Shown in pieces: positions 15,293-23,702 of a stretch of 32,153 nucleotides of DNA. Position 1 is the stretch's first letter. Each line of letters begins with the position of its first letter. The stretch comes from Lachnospiraceae bacterium. Lineage in GTDB: Bacteria; Bacillota; Clostridia; Lachnospirales; Lachnospiraceae. Below the pieces are notes generated by a model, which had not been told where the DNA came from, did not search any database, and was given only the letters and a program-made list of their open reading frames with translations. The position numbers and the translations under genes are program-made. Where the stretch lies: the NCBI GenBank assembly GCA_017557525.1, contig JAFYYN010000097.1, forward strand, positions 1-32,153, read 5' to 3'.

Positions 15293-16474
15293 GTGGTCAG
15301 GCGGGTACAGAATAAGGGGATGGCTGATGATGAAGAGATCAACGAGATAATTATCAAAATCATCATAGAGTATTCAGCAGACCATTATATGCCACTGGCT
15401 GAAAAGAAAAGGTTAAGGCTCCAGATATTTGCCTCAATGCGAGGTCTGGATGTCCTGCAGGAGCTGATAGAGGATCCGCAGATTACCGAGATCATGGTAA
15501 ACGGGGCGGATGATATATTTGTTGAACAGGCAGGAGCCATTACCAGAAAAGATCTGTGTTTTGACACAAAAGAAAAACTGGATGACGTAGTACAAAAAAT
15601 AGCCGCCGGATCCAACAGGATCATAAACGAGTCAAGCCCTATAGTTGACGCTAGGCTTTCCGACGGCTCGAGAGTAAATATGATTCTTCCGCCCATAGCA
15701 ATAAATGGGCCGGTCGTAACTATCAGAAAATTTCCGCTTGAAACCATGACGATAGAAAAACTTATAGCGTATGGCTCTATAACTGTAGAGGCGGCGGAAT
15801 TCTTAAAAAATCTTGTGATTGCCGGATATAACATATTCGTTTCCGGCGGTACGGGGTCAGGCAAGACAACATTTCTTAATGCATTATCTAATTTTATCCC
15901 ACAGGACCAAAGAGTTATCACAATAGAGGACTCAGCCGAGCTGCAGCTCAAGAATATCCCCAATCTGGTGAGTCTTGAGGTGCGTAATGCCAATGTCGAA
16001 GGTAAAAATGAGATTTCAATCCGGGATCTCATAAAGGCCAGTTTGCGCATGAGACCGGACCGCATCATCGTCGGGGAAGTGAGAGATGCCGCCTGTATAG
16101 ACATGTTGCAGGCCCTTAACACAGGTCATTCCGGGATGTCAACAGGTCATGCCAATTCCACATATGACATTTTATCAAGACTTGAGACAATGGTTTTACT
16201 TGGAGCAGATATACCACTGCTAGCGGTAAGGCGTCAGATAGCTTCAGCTATAGATATCATTATCCAGCTTTCCAGATTCAGGGATAAAAGCAGAAAGGTT
16301 GTCGAAATAACTGAAGTTGCAGGGTTTGAGAATAACGAGGTGATACTGAATCCATGCTTCAGGTTTGTAGAGAAAGGTGAAGAAAAGGGACGTGTTATCG
16401 GTGAACTTGAAAAAGTCGGAGAAGGGCTTAAGCACAGAGAAAAGCTTATCAGTGCCGGACTATGCAGAGTATAA
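15293..16474 (+). CDS. cpaF: CpaF/TadA secretion ATPase of the Tad pilus
   Basis: The hexameric motor ATPase for pilus assembly. Its core has the VNGADDIFVEQAG segment, Walker A SGGTGSGKTT (184-193), the Asp box VITIEDSAELQL, Walker B RPDRIIVGEVR (Glu262) and the His box MSTGHANST, all diagnostic of CpaF. The GTG at 15293 (used here) lacks a spaced ribosome-binding site, whereas a strong GGGAGG sits at 15240-15245. The frame is open back to the previous stop at 15221 and reads sensible protein (HIIDKDERKRLTGEV). The true start may therefore be a non-standard CTG (15248) or ATA (15254 or 15257), adding 12-15 residues. It is followed by an overlapping tadB gene. Confidence 0.93.
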   Translation: MVRRVQNKGMADDEEINEIIIKIIIEYSADHYMPLAEKKRLRLQIFASMRGLDVLQELIEDPQITEIMVNGADDIFVEQAGAITRKDLCFDTKEKLDDVVQKIAAGSNRIINESSPIVDARLSDGSRVNMILPPIAINGPVVTIRKFPLETMTIEKLIAYGSITVEAAEFLKNLVIAGYNIFVSGGTGSGKTTFLNALSNFIPQDQRVITIEDSAELQLKNIPNLVSLEVRNANVEGKNEISIRDLIKASLRMRPDRIIVGEVRDAACIDMLQALNTGHSGMSTGHANSTYDILSRLETMVLLGADIPLLAVRRQIASAIDIIIQLSRFRDKSRKVVEITEVAGFENNEVILNPCFRFVEKGEEKGRVIGELEKVGEGLKHREKLISAGLCRV

Positions 16475-17192
16475 ACTAAACACCAGGGAGCTTGTGGAAG
16501 CGATCGCTGTTTCTCTGGTCACGATCATATTTCTGGCATTATTATGCTATAACAACATAATTTTTGCAATACTGCTTGTCCCTTATATACCTTTCTATAT
16601 AAGAGAAAAAAAGAAAAAAATGAAGGACAAAAGAAACTGGACGGTCAATATGCAGTTCAGGGACTTTATAAATTGTATTAGTTCCGCACTCGAATCCGGA
16701 TATTCCATCGAAAACGCGATAAAAGAGGGCTATCTGGACATGAAGCTTTCCTACAGCGAAGACGAGCTCATTATGAAAGAGGCCCGTATCATCATGGGAA
16801 AGCTTGAAAACAACAGGACTGTGGAAGAGGTTTTTCTGGATTTTGGGGAAAGAAGCGGGATTGAAGATATAAAAAGCTTTGCGGACATTTTTGCAACCGC
16901 AAAGAGAACAGGAGGTAATCTAATACAGATAATCAAATCAACCGCGGATGTCATACATACCAGGGTTGAGCTGAAACGGGAGCTTCGTACGGTCATTGCA
17001 TCAAAAAAGTATGAAGCTGATATTATGAAACTTATCCCCTTCGGATTACTGATATATTTAAGGCTGTTTTCATCCGATATGGTGGCAGCGCTATACGGGA
17101 ATCTGTTTGGGATAGTATTTATGACAATAGTACTGCTGGTTTATCTGCTGCTGTGTAAAATATCCGACCATGTAGTAAAAATCGAGTTATAA
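16452..17192 (+). CDS. TadB-like type II secretion F-domain membrane protein
   Basis: The inner-membrane platform of the pilus machine. The 246-residue product has two N-terminal membrane helices (about 17-47, AIAVSLVTIIFLALLCYN and IIFAILLVPYIPFYI). A cytoplasmic T2SSF domain follows, with the usual FRDFINCISSALESGYSIENA entry and the helical FADIFATAKRTGGNLIQIIKS signature, and then C-terminal membrane helices. It overlaps the end of cpaF; the GTG at 16452 gives the N terminus MPDYAEYKLN and a 23-nt overlap. An earlier in-frame GTG at 16377 would give a 98-nt overlap and is less likely. It precedes the TadC-like gene, as in all Tad loci. Confidence 0.82.
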   Translation: MPDYAEYKLNTRELVEAIAVSLVTIIFLALLCYNNIIFAILLVPYIPFYIREKKKKMKDKRNWTVNMQFRDFINCISSALESGYSIENAIKEGYLDMKLSYSEDELIMKEARIIMGKLENNRTVEEVFLDFGERSGIEDIKSFADIFATAKRTGGNLIQIIKSTADVIHTRVELKRELRTVIASKKYEADIMKLIPFGLLIYLRLFSSDMVAALYGNLFGIVFMTIVLLVYLLLCKISDHVVKIEL

Positions 17193-17221
17193 AAATCCAT
17201 TAACCGGGAGGTATAGTAATT

Positions 17222-18697
17222 GTGATCGCATCATTGGTAGTGCTGGGACTGACCGTACTGGGCGTGCTTGTCTGTTCTAAGGACAGGGATCCGGTATTAG
17301 GGGACCTTGATCCTAAAGAGCATCCGTTGAAAATCCTGTATCCGCTTTCTCTGAGGATTTATGAACTGACAAAGAAATTAGGAAAACAGGGGATATTCGG
17401 GGCTGAGGATGTTTTAAGGGAAGTCTACGTGGATGAAAAGCCGGAGATTTCACTTAAAAAACAGGGATGTAAATGCATTGCTTCTGCATTGGCAGTTTTG
17501 GTCGCTACCGCTTTTATCTGTTTTGCTTACGCGTATTCCAAAGAAGATCTGCTTGTTCAAAAAAAATATCTGAAAAGGGAACAGGCAGGAGGCGGAGTGG
17601 AATATTTTGATCTATCAATGAATACAAAAGTTACCGAGACTCTTAATATGTTGATAAAGGTAAGTGAACAGAAACTGCAGGGGGAGGATCTTGAAAAACT
17701 GAAAGCAGATGCCGGGTATTATTTAAATAAAAACGTTTTGTGCGGAAATGAGTCAGCAGATTGCGTGCGGGGAAAGCTGAATCTTCCGGGAAGCATCCCG
17801 GGGACAGGTATATCAGTGAAATGGGATGACGACAATTCCTGGTTTGTTGCTGTAGACGGCACACTGAAAAACGGGGATTATACGGATCCTGTTCCTGTAA
17901 CCTTGCACGCGGAACTGACTTATTACGAGAATGTCTGGGATTATTATTATGATCTTGTCATATATCCTCCCATAATCACCGAAAAGGACGCATTTCTTAA
18001 GGAGCTTAATGAGAGGCTGACTGATATTGATGTTGAAACCCAGACGGAAGAATTGTATGAGCTTCCCGAATCGATAGGAGATATAGATATTGACTGGGAA
18101 GAGGAAGAGGATAATACGGTTCGCAATTTCTTTATCATGGGACTTTTTGCAGCGGGGATAATACTGCCAGCTCTAAAAAAAGATCTAAAGGTAAAACAGA
18201 AGGAAAGAACTGAACAGATGATGAAGGATTATCCGGATATCATCAGCAAATTTATAATGCTTATTACCGCCGGGATGACCTGCAGGGCTGCATGGGATAA
18301 GATATGCACGGATTATCAAAAAAACTATACCCGGGAAAACGCAGATAAGACAAAAAAGAAAGCCAGGCGGTATGCTTACGAGGAAATGATCATCTCTAAC
18401 AATGAGATGCAGCTGGGGCTGCCGGAGATCAGGGTATATGAGCGCTTTGGATCAAGATGCTCCGTGTCTGCGTATAACAGATTTGGAAATATGCTGGCAA
18501 GAAATATCAAAAGAGGAAGTGCGGGTATCATAGAGACCCTGGAGTCGGAAGCAAAGGAAAGCTTTGCCGAAAGAAGGGAAGCAGTCCGTAAAAAAGGAGA
18601 AGAAACCGGGACAAAGCTCCTGATACCGATGTTTGGTATGCTGATCCTTGTTATAGCGATAGTTGTTGTACCGGCGTTTAGTTCATTTAGTTTTTAA
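17222..18697 (+). CDS. TadC-like F-domain protein with a large inserted extracytoplasmic domain
   Basis: A second platform protein, 491 residues, much longer than the usual TadC of about 300. It has an N-terminal membrane helix (about 1-18) and a second at about 84-106. A soluble insertion of about 195 residues (107-300) follows, with Cys174/Cys181 and an acidic end. Then come a membrane helix (302-318), a T2SSF-like segment (DYPDIISKFIMLITAGMTCRAAW) and a final C-terminal helix ending FSSFSF. The inserted domain would lie outside the membrane if the flanking helices are oriented as in TadC. A strong GGGAGG precedes the GTG at 17222. The insert does not match any family I recognise. Function as the TadB partner is inferred from position. 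Confidence 0.75.
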   Translation: MIASLVVLGLTVLGVLVCSKDRDPVLGDLDPKEHPLKILYPLSLRIYELTKKLGKQGIFGAEDVLREVYVDEKPEISLKKQGCKCIASALAVLVATAFICFAYAYSKEDLLVQKKYLKREQAGGGVEYFDLSMNTKVTETLNMLIKVSEQKLQGEDLEKLKADAGYYLNKNVLCGNESADCVRGKLNLPGSIPGTGISVKWDDDNSWFVAVDGTLKNGDYTDPVPVTLHAELTYYENVWDYYYDLVIYPPIITEKDAFLKELNERLTDIDVETQTEELYELPESIGDIDIDWEEEEDNTVRNFFIMGLFAAGIILPALKKDLKVKQKERTEQMMKDYPDIISKFIMLITAGMTCRAAWDKICTDYQKNYTRENADKTKKKARRYAYEEMIISNNEMQLGLPEIRVYERFGSRCSVSAYNRFGNMLARNIKRGSAGIIETLESEAKESFAERREAVRKKGEETGTKLLIPMFGMLILVIAIVVVPAFSSFSF

Positions 18698-18725
18698 TAT
18701 AACAATAAAAAATTGGAGGCGTGAA

Positions 18726-18977
18726 ATGGATAATTATATGGAAAATGAAGAAATTCAGAATGAAGGTATGGATCAGGAGGTTATCACCGGGGATAAAACA
18801 CCGGAAGCTACAGATACGGTATGTTCTTTAAAAAAGGATAACCGGGGAATAGGCGTTGTTGAGATAGTTTTGATTTTGGTGGTCTTAATTGCACTGATAA
18901 TAATATTTAAGGACAAGATAATGGAAATCATTAATTCTGCTTTTGAGTCCATAAGCGAGGGTGCTAACTCATTATAA
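18726..18977 (+). CDS. Flp1-like type IVb pilin
   Basis: The main pilus subunit candidate, 83 residues. A polar leader of about 40 residues ends in DNRG, followed by IGVVEIVLILVVLIALIIIFKD. Cleavage after the glycine leaves Glu at mature position 5, as in Flp pilins, and a single hydrophobic helix. The mature protein would be about 43 residues, close to other Flp subunits. The ATG at 18726 is supported by GGAGG upstream; an upstream in-frame start would overlap tadC. It lies between the platform genes and the large DUF5702-like gene, and the processing enzyme is encoded at 22761. Confidence 0.85.
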   Translation: MDNYMENEEIQNEGMDQEVITGDKTPEATDTVCSLKKDNRGIGVVEIVLILVVLIALIIIFKDKIMEIINSAFESISEGANSL

Positions 18978-18988
18978 AAGGGATTTAT

Positions 18989-21655
18989 ATGGTAAGAAAA
19001 CAGTCATATAACGGTACGATCTGTGTTTTCCTGGCACTTGTGCTACTGCTCATCATGTCGCTCATCCTTGTATTCCTGGAATCCGCCAGTCATGCGGCAT
19101 CTGCAAGTTATGCACAGATGCTGCTAAAGACTGCGACAGGCTCCGTAATGGGAGAATATTACGGCCCACTGTTTGCCGAGTATGGGATACTCGCGATAGA
19201 TTCGGGCTTTGATACCAAAAAGACGGATTCTAAAGAGCTCGAAAGACGGCTTATGAGATACATGGAGGATGAGAATGTCTGGGGTTATACCTGTGAGGAT
19301 ATAAGGGTTACCGACATGAAAAAGCTCCTGGATAATGATGGAACGGAGTTTTTATCCCAGGCTATTAGCTATGAAAAATATGCCGCAGCCGAGGATGTCT
19401 TAGATGAGATCACAAGCCGTCTGAAAAGCCTCGGCGACCAGAAGGCCATAACAAAGGTTATGGAAAAGAGGATGGATATAGAAGACGAGCTTGCAGTCAT
19501 AGATAAGAAAACACTGGAGCTTATGAAGCTAATTGATGGGGTGAACCTGACACTTGGAGCAAAAACATCCTCTCTTTTGGGGTACGATATCGAGGAGTGG
19601 TTCATAAAAAAGCTGTATGTAGGCGAAAACAGCATGACGGGCACCGGTATTAATAATCCTTCGGTATATGAAAATCTTAAGGGCAGGTATGCTGATATAG
19701 TTGATCTAAGCTCAACCTATAAGGCAGCGCTCAAAGTATACGCCGATAAGGTTAAAGCAATATCTGCCGAGCTCGAAAAAATCGATGCCTTATATACAGA
19801 GCTAGGAGTTTGCGGCGAGACGATCAGTTTAAAGCAAAAGGAGATTGAGGAAAAGAAAAAAGCTTTCGATGAGCTTGAAGAGAAAATTGCAGAAATAGAG
19901 CAGAAAGCTGCTTCTGATGATGCTGAAGAGACTGATGATACCGAAGAAAACAAAACTGAAGAAAATAAACCGGAGAAAAAGCCTGCCCCAAAAACAGAGG
20001 CTAAAAAAGATGACAGTACCTCTAAAGAAAAAGAACTGGACGCGCTCAAAAAAGAGATGGCAGAGATCAACAGCAGCATAGAAGAACTGAACGAGCAGAT
20101 AGCAGAGCTTGAAAGATCAAAGGCAGATATAGCTATTTTGATAGAGGAGCTCTCGGAAAGCATAGCCGGTAAACAGATGGAAATAGACGACATAGCCGGA
20201 AATCTTAAAAAGGTTTCGGATTATGTATATACGCTGCTTACAGAGGTCATCACGAAGCTGTCAAGAGTATGCGAGATAGTTGATGAAGTGGCTGAAAAGC
20301 AGGAAAAGGTTAAACCTCTTATAGATGATTTTGAGGGGATATTGCGGACTGTAGGACCGATATTATCAAATGATCTCAAGGAAGAAATGGAAGAGACGCT
20401 TGATTTTATGAAAGCCTATGTCGGATACGGGAACTCAAAGATTACCACAACTGATTTCGATGCGATAAAAAAGACTGCTGAATACGATCTGGCGCTGCTT
20501 TCCGGTATAGATATCGAGGCCTACAGGTTTACCGGAGCGGATACATACGAAGAAGCAATGGAAAAGCTGGGAAGACTCCCTGAAGATGACGGAGTATTTA
20601 AATCCTTCAGCTATTCGGGGTTTAGCTTTGATTATTCCGAGATACAGGAAAGTGCGCTGGAAAACAAGCTGGTAGCCGAATTTGAGGATAACGTCGCGGA
20701 CGGATATCTGTCATTATTCCTGCCGGATAATGTAAAGCTTTCCGATAATGCCATGCTCTCGGAGCTGCTACCAAGCTTATGGTATGAGGTTGAGGGGGAA
20801 AAGGAGGATGATCTTGAGAGCATAACCGACGGAGCCGATGATAAAGGCGGAGGCGAGCTTCTTTCTGATGCTGATGAAGGTTCGGGACTTTCTGATATTG
20901 CCGATTTGGTTACGGACGGATTCGAGGCAATGGGTTCTAAATTACTTTCTTCGATGTATATGCGGCATCAGTTTAAAAGCTTTAAAAACAGAAGTGTTGA
21001 GGGAGATACCGTACTGGATTACGAGCTGGAATATATCCTTTCAGGTTTTGAAACAGATAAAGCAAATCTGTCTGCTGCTTCTACAAAGATAATGCTTTTG
21101 AGGCTTGCAATCTGTACGGTATACACTCTTACACAGAAGGACCTTAAGGCTCAGGCTCAGACACTTGCGATATCCATTATGGGCTTTACCGGACTGCCCT
21201 TTCTGATAACGATAGTTAAATATCTTATCCTCTTTTTATGGGCAGCAGCGCAGGCAGTTATTGAGACTGCAGCAATACTCAGAGGGAAAAAGGTACCTAT
21301 AATACCTAATTCTGACAGCTTCTGTCTGAGCCTCGCCGAACTTCCGTTTTTTGCCACGCTGATAGATGAAAAAGCGGATAACTTCAGTGAATCAAAGCTA
21401 TATCTTGATTATGATGACTATCTTTTGGTGTTGACACTTCTGCAAAGCGAAAAGACGACGGCGGCAAGAGCATTGGATATAATACAGGAAAATATCCGGT
21501 ATAAGTATAATGATGACTTCCTGATCAGTAATGCTGTAACATCGTTTTCGTGCACAGCTACATTCAGGGCACCGTATAAATATACCGGTCTTTTGGGCCT
21601 GACGGAGGCAGGGGCTGGATATATGGTTGAAGTAACGGACAGAGTAGCCTACTGA
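18989..21655 (+). CDS. Large DUF5702-like coiled-coil membrane protein of the Tad locus
   Basis: An 888-residue protein of unknown function. It opens with a short basic leader and one membrane helix (about 11-31, CVFLALVLLLIMSLILVFLE), a TadG-like topology in which the rest is outside the membrane. Residues about 40-230 resemble the opening of the DUF5702 proteins found in Firmicute Tad loci (GEYYGPLFAEYGILAIDSGF). Residues about 270-440 are a Glu/Lys/Ala-rich coiled coil with an acidic low-complexity linker (near 310-350). A hydrophobic region at about 722-765 may be a second membrane anchor. It overlaps no gene and starts 11 nt after the pilin gene. The family name is from memory; the role, perhaps a surface stalk or pseudopilin-like organiser, is inference. 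Confidence 0.75.
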   Translation: MVRKQSYNGTICVFLALVLLLIMSLILVFLESASHAASASYAQMLLKTATGSVMGEYYGPLFAEYGILAIDSGFDTKKTDSKELERRLMRYMEDENVWGYTCEDIRVTDMKKLLDNDGTEFLSQAISYEKYAAAEDVLDEITSRLKSLGDQKAITKVMEKRMDIEDELAVIDKKTLELMKLIDGVNLTLGAKTSSLLGYDIEEWFIKKLYVGENSMTGTGINNPSVYENLKGRYADIVDLSSTYKAALKVYADKVKAISAELEKIDALYTELGVCGETISLKQKEIEEKKKAFDELEEKIAEIEQKAASDDAEETDDTEENKTEENKPEKKPAPKTEAKKDDSTSKEKELDALKKEMAEINSSIEELNEQIAELERSKADIAILIEELSESIAGKQMEIDDIAGNLKKVSDYVYTLLTEVITKLSRVCEIVDEVAEKQEKVKPLIDDFEGILRTVGPILSNDLKEEMEETLDFMKAYVGYGNSKITTTDFDAIKKTAEYDLALLSGIDIEAYRFTGADTYEEAMEKLGRLPEDDGVFKSFSYSGFSFDYSEIQESALENKLVAEFEDNVADGYLSLFLPDNVKLSDNAMLSELLPSLWYEVEGEKEDDLESITDGADDKGGGELLSDADEGSGLSDIADLVTDGFEAMGSKLLSSMYMRHQFKSFKNRSVEGDTVLDYELEYILSGFETDKANLSAASTKIMLLRLAICTVYTLTQKDLKAQAQTLAISIMGFTGLPFLITIVKYLILFLWAAAQAVIETAAILRGKKVPIIPNSDSFCLSLAELPFFATLIDEKADNFSESKLYLDYDDYLLVLTLLQSEKTTAARALDIIQENIRYKYNDDFLISNAVTSFSCTATFRAPYKYTGLLGLTEAGAGYMVEVTDRVAY

Positions 21656-21722
21656 CTAAGGATAATAAGACAGTATCCGTTTCAGTCATAAAAAGCTGAA
21701 AATTAAATTGAAAGGAGAAGTT

Positions 21723-22742
21723 TTGGAGTTAATGCATATGGAGCTGAAACGGATGCGGTCTTGTTATAATAAAAATTGTAAAGCTTCGATAACCGTTGAG
21801 GCTGCCTTTGCTTTCCCGATATTTTTCTTTGCCTGTATGGCACTCTGCTATCTCTTTATATTTATGAGGGCGGAATATACGATACAGAGGGAACTATATT
21901 ATTCCGCAAGGGATATTACCGGCTATGGAGCGGTGATTGAGCCCGTTATTGATCTGAGAGACCAGATGTGGGGAAAGGCAGAGGAAGGAATATACGGAGA
22001 AGATTCCGGACTGGGTAAGGCTGCGGAAGTAGTACAGGCGCTTACTGCACTATTGCCGGACAGTAACGGACTGAGCGTTAAAAACCTGTTTAATAACGCG
22101 GCTGATGCAATACTCATAGGCTCGGTCGTTGAAAAGAGGATACCTGAAGAAACTTTGAGGCTGATCGATGGCGGAAGCGGAGGACTGAGCTTTGACGGCT
22201 CTGAACTTTTTGACAGGGAAAAATGCCTGAATATCGTATGTGAATATAAGCTGAAACTGCCTTTAGGCCTATTTCCTGATATAACAATACCTGTAACACA
22301 CAAGATCAGGTTCAGGTACTTTACCGGTACGGAAGTAAAGTCACTCCTTAAGGAAGTTGTAACTGATGATGAAGAGAGTGAGCCTAAAGAAAATGAAGAG
22401 GAGGAAAAAGAGGAAGAGGTTTATATCGCCGAAACGGGACACAGATACCATTATACCGACAAATGCCCAGCACTTAATGTTAAACCAAAGAAAATAAGCT
22501 TTAGTGATGTTGGCAGCTCGAGAAATGACGGTGGGGCCAAGTATTATCCCTGCGAGTTTTGTGCATTGGGCAAAAATGAGCAGGCTGACTGCTATATTAC
22601 ACCCGATGGTGACAGATACCATTTTGATGAGCACTGTCAGGGCATTAAAAGGACCATAGAGCTGGTACCGATATCAAAGGTTGGAAAGAGAACGGAGTGC
22701 AAAAGGTGCAGCTACGCAAAGCCAAAACATGATGAAGAATGA
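21723..22742 (+). CDS. TadE-like pseudopilin with two C-terminal Cys/His modules
   Basis: The N-terminal ASITVEAAFAFPIFFFACMA is the TadE/TadF pseudopilin signature, with the conserved Glu next to a hydrophobic helix. A lumenal region follows, then an acidic linker (about 225-240), then two tandem modules of the form Y-I-x3-G-x-RYH-x4-C ... C-x-x-C: TGHRYHYTDKC...CEFC and DGDRYHFDEHC...CKRC. The spacing suggests two small metal-binding knuckles outside the membrane. Such a tail is not part of the usual TadE family. The TTG at 21723 is spaced by AAAGGAG at 21711-21717; ATG codons at 21732 and 21738 are alternatives. The metal-binding idea is inference from Cys/His spacing. Confidence 0.75.
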   Translation: MELMHMELKRMRSCYNKNCKASITVEAAFAFPIFFFACMALCYLFIFMRAEYTIQRELYYSARDITGYGAVIEPVIDLRDQMWGKAEEGIYGEDSGLGKAAEVVQALTALLPDSNGLSVKNLFNNAADAILIGSVVEKRIPEETLRLIDGGSGGLSFDGSELFDREKCLNIVCEYKLKLPLGLFPDITIPVTHKIRFRYFTGTEVKSLLKEVVTDDEESEPKENEEEEKEEEVYIAETGHRYHYTDKCPALNVKPKKISFSDVGSSRNDGGAKYYPCEFCALGKNEQADCYITPDGDRYHFDEHCQGIKRTIELVPISKVGKRTECKRCSYAKPKHDEE

Positions 22743-22760
22743 AAGGGAGTATTGCCGCTA

Positions 22761-23186
22761 ATGAGAATAATTATCAGGGTCTGTTTTGGGTTGTATCTTG
22801 GCATACTGTCTGTCCGGGATATCAGAAAAAGAGAGATACCCTTACTGCTGCTTGGCCTGGGACTGGTTTTTGTGCCTTTATTCATCCTCAGTGATGCGCA
22901 TGAGGGTATATCTGGTTATCTGCTTAGTATGATCCCGGGAGTGGTCTTTCTTGTGATTTCTTATCTTAGCAGGGGACAGCTTGGGCAGGCTGATGCCGGA
23001 GTACTTATATGTGTGGGGCTGTGTATAGGCTTTGAAGCAGTCATAGCCGTGATATCGGTTTCACTAATATCTATAGCACTGTTTTCCATGGTTATGCTTA
23101 TAGTGGGGAAGTTAAACAGGAAAAGCACCCTGCCATATATCCCATTTGTTTTACTTGGCTATATTTTTTATATTTTTATGATATAA
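22761..23186 (+). CDS. TadV/CpaA-type A24 prepilin peptidase
   Basis: The aspartic membrane peptidase that would cleave the Flp pilin and TadE-like proteins. The 141-residue product is the small TadV/CpaA form without a methyltransferase domain. It has several membrane helices, the first catalytic Asp in SVRDIRKREIP, and the second in QLGQADAGVL. The usual G-x-G-D here reads G-Q-A-D, keeping the Asp but losing the second glycine. AAGGGAG lies 11 nt before the ATG at 22761; an upstream TTG at 22752 is too close to it. Role inferred from operon position and family motifs. Confidence 0.82.
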   Translation: MRIIIRVCFGLYLGILSVRDIRKREIPLLLLGLGLVFVPLFILSDAHEGISGYLLSMIPGVVFLVISYLSRGQLGQADAGVLICVGLCIGFEAVIAVISVSLISIALFSMVMLIVGKLNRKSTLPYIPFVLLGYIFYIFMI

Positions 23187-23219
23187 AGATTAAAATGAAG
23201 AATGATCAAGAGGCAGTTT

Positions 23220-23702
23220 ATGACCAGAAAGAAAAGAAAGCAAAAAGGAAAATGTCTTCAGGCGTCTTTTACAGTGGAGGCAAGCTTTATTGTACCGATC
23301 ATCGTATTGGGGATCATAGCACTTATATGGGTGGTATTTTATCTGAGAAATTCTGTTAAAGCGATGGCAGATGCGGATTATTTTGTGTTTGTTCTGGAAT
23401 CCGATGTCGCATATGATAAAAATGCCACACGCTATGAAGAGAGGAAAAGCGATGCAGAGGATGCTTATTACGGGGTAAAGGAAGCAGATGTTATCCTTAC
23501 GCGTGACGGACGGGATATAGAGGTTATGCTGAATATTGATCACAGGATGCCGGAAGACGGGCTTTTAGGGGCTTTTGTTTCTAACTTAAGGACAATCCAT
23601 ATAGAGAGGGATGTAAGATGTCCTGATCCGTCGGAAACTGCAAGGCTTATAAAGGCTGCAGGAGAGATTACGGGACGTATTAAGGAGCTGGTTGGTAAAT
23701 AA
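23220..23702 (+). CDS. Second TadE-like pseudopilin
   Basis: A 160-residue protein with a basic N terminus (MTRKKRKQKGKCLQ), the ASFTVEASFIVPIIVLGIIA signature with Glu next to a hydrophobic helix, and a roughly 120-residue extracytoplasmic region. It is a compact TadE/TadF-type minor pilin without the Cys/His tail seen in its paralogue at 21723. The ATG at 23220 has AAGAGG 6 nt upstream; an ATG at 23202 in frame has no such site. It ends right before the FHA gene (TAA then ATG), so translation is probably coupled. Confidence 0.8.
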   Translation: MTRKKRKQKGKCLQASFTVEASFIVPIIVLGIIALIWVVFYLRNSVKAMADADYFVFVLESDVAYDKNATRYEERKSDAEDAYYGVKEADVILTRDGRDIEVMLNIDHRMPEDGLLGAFVSNLRTIHIERDVRCPDPSETARLIKAAGEITGRIKELVGK

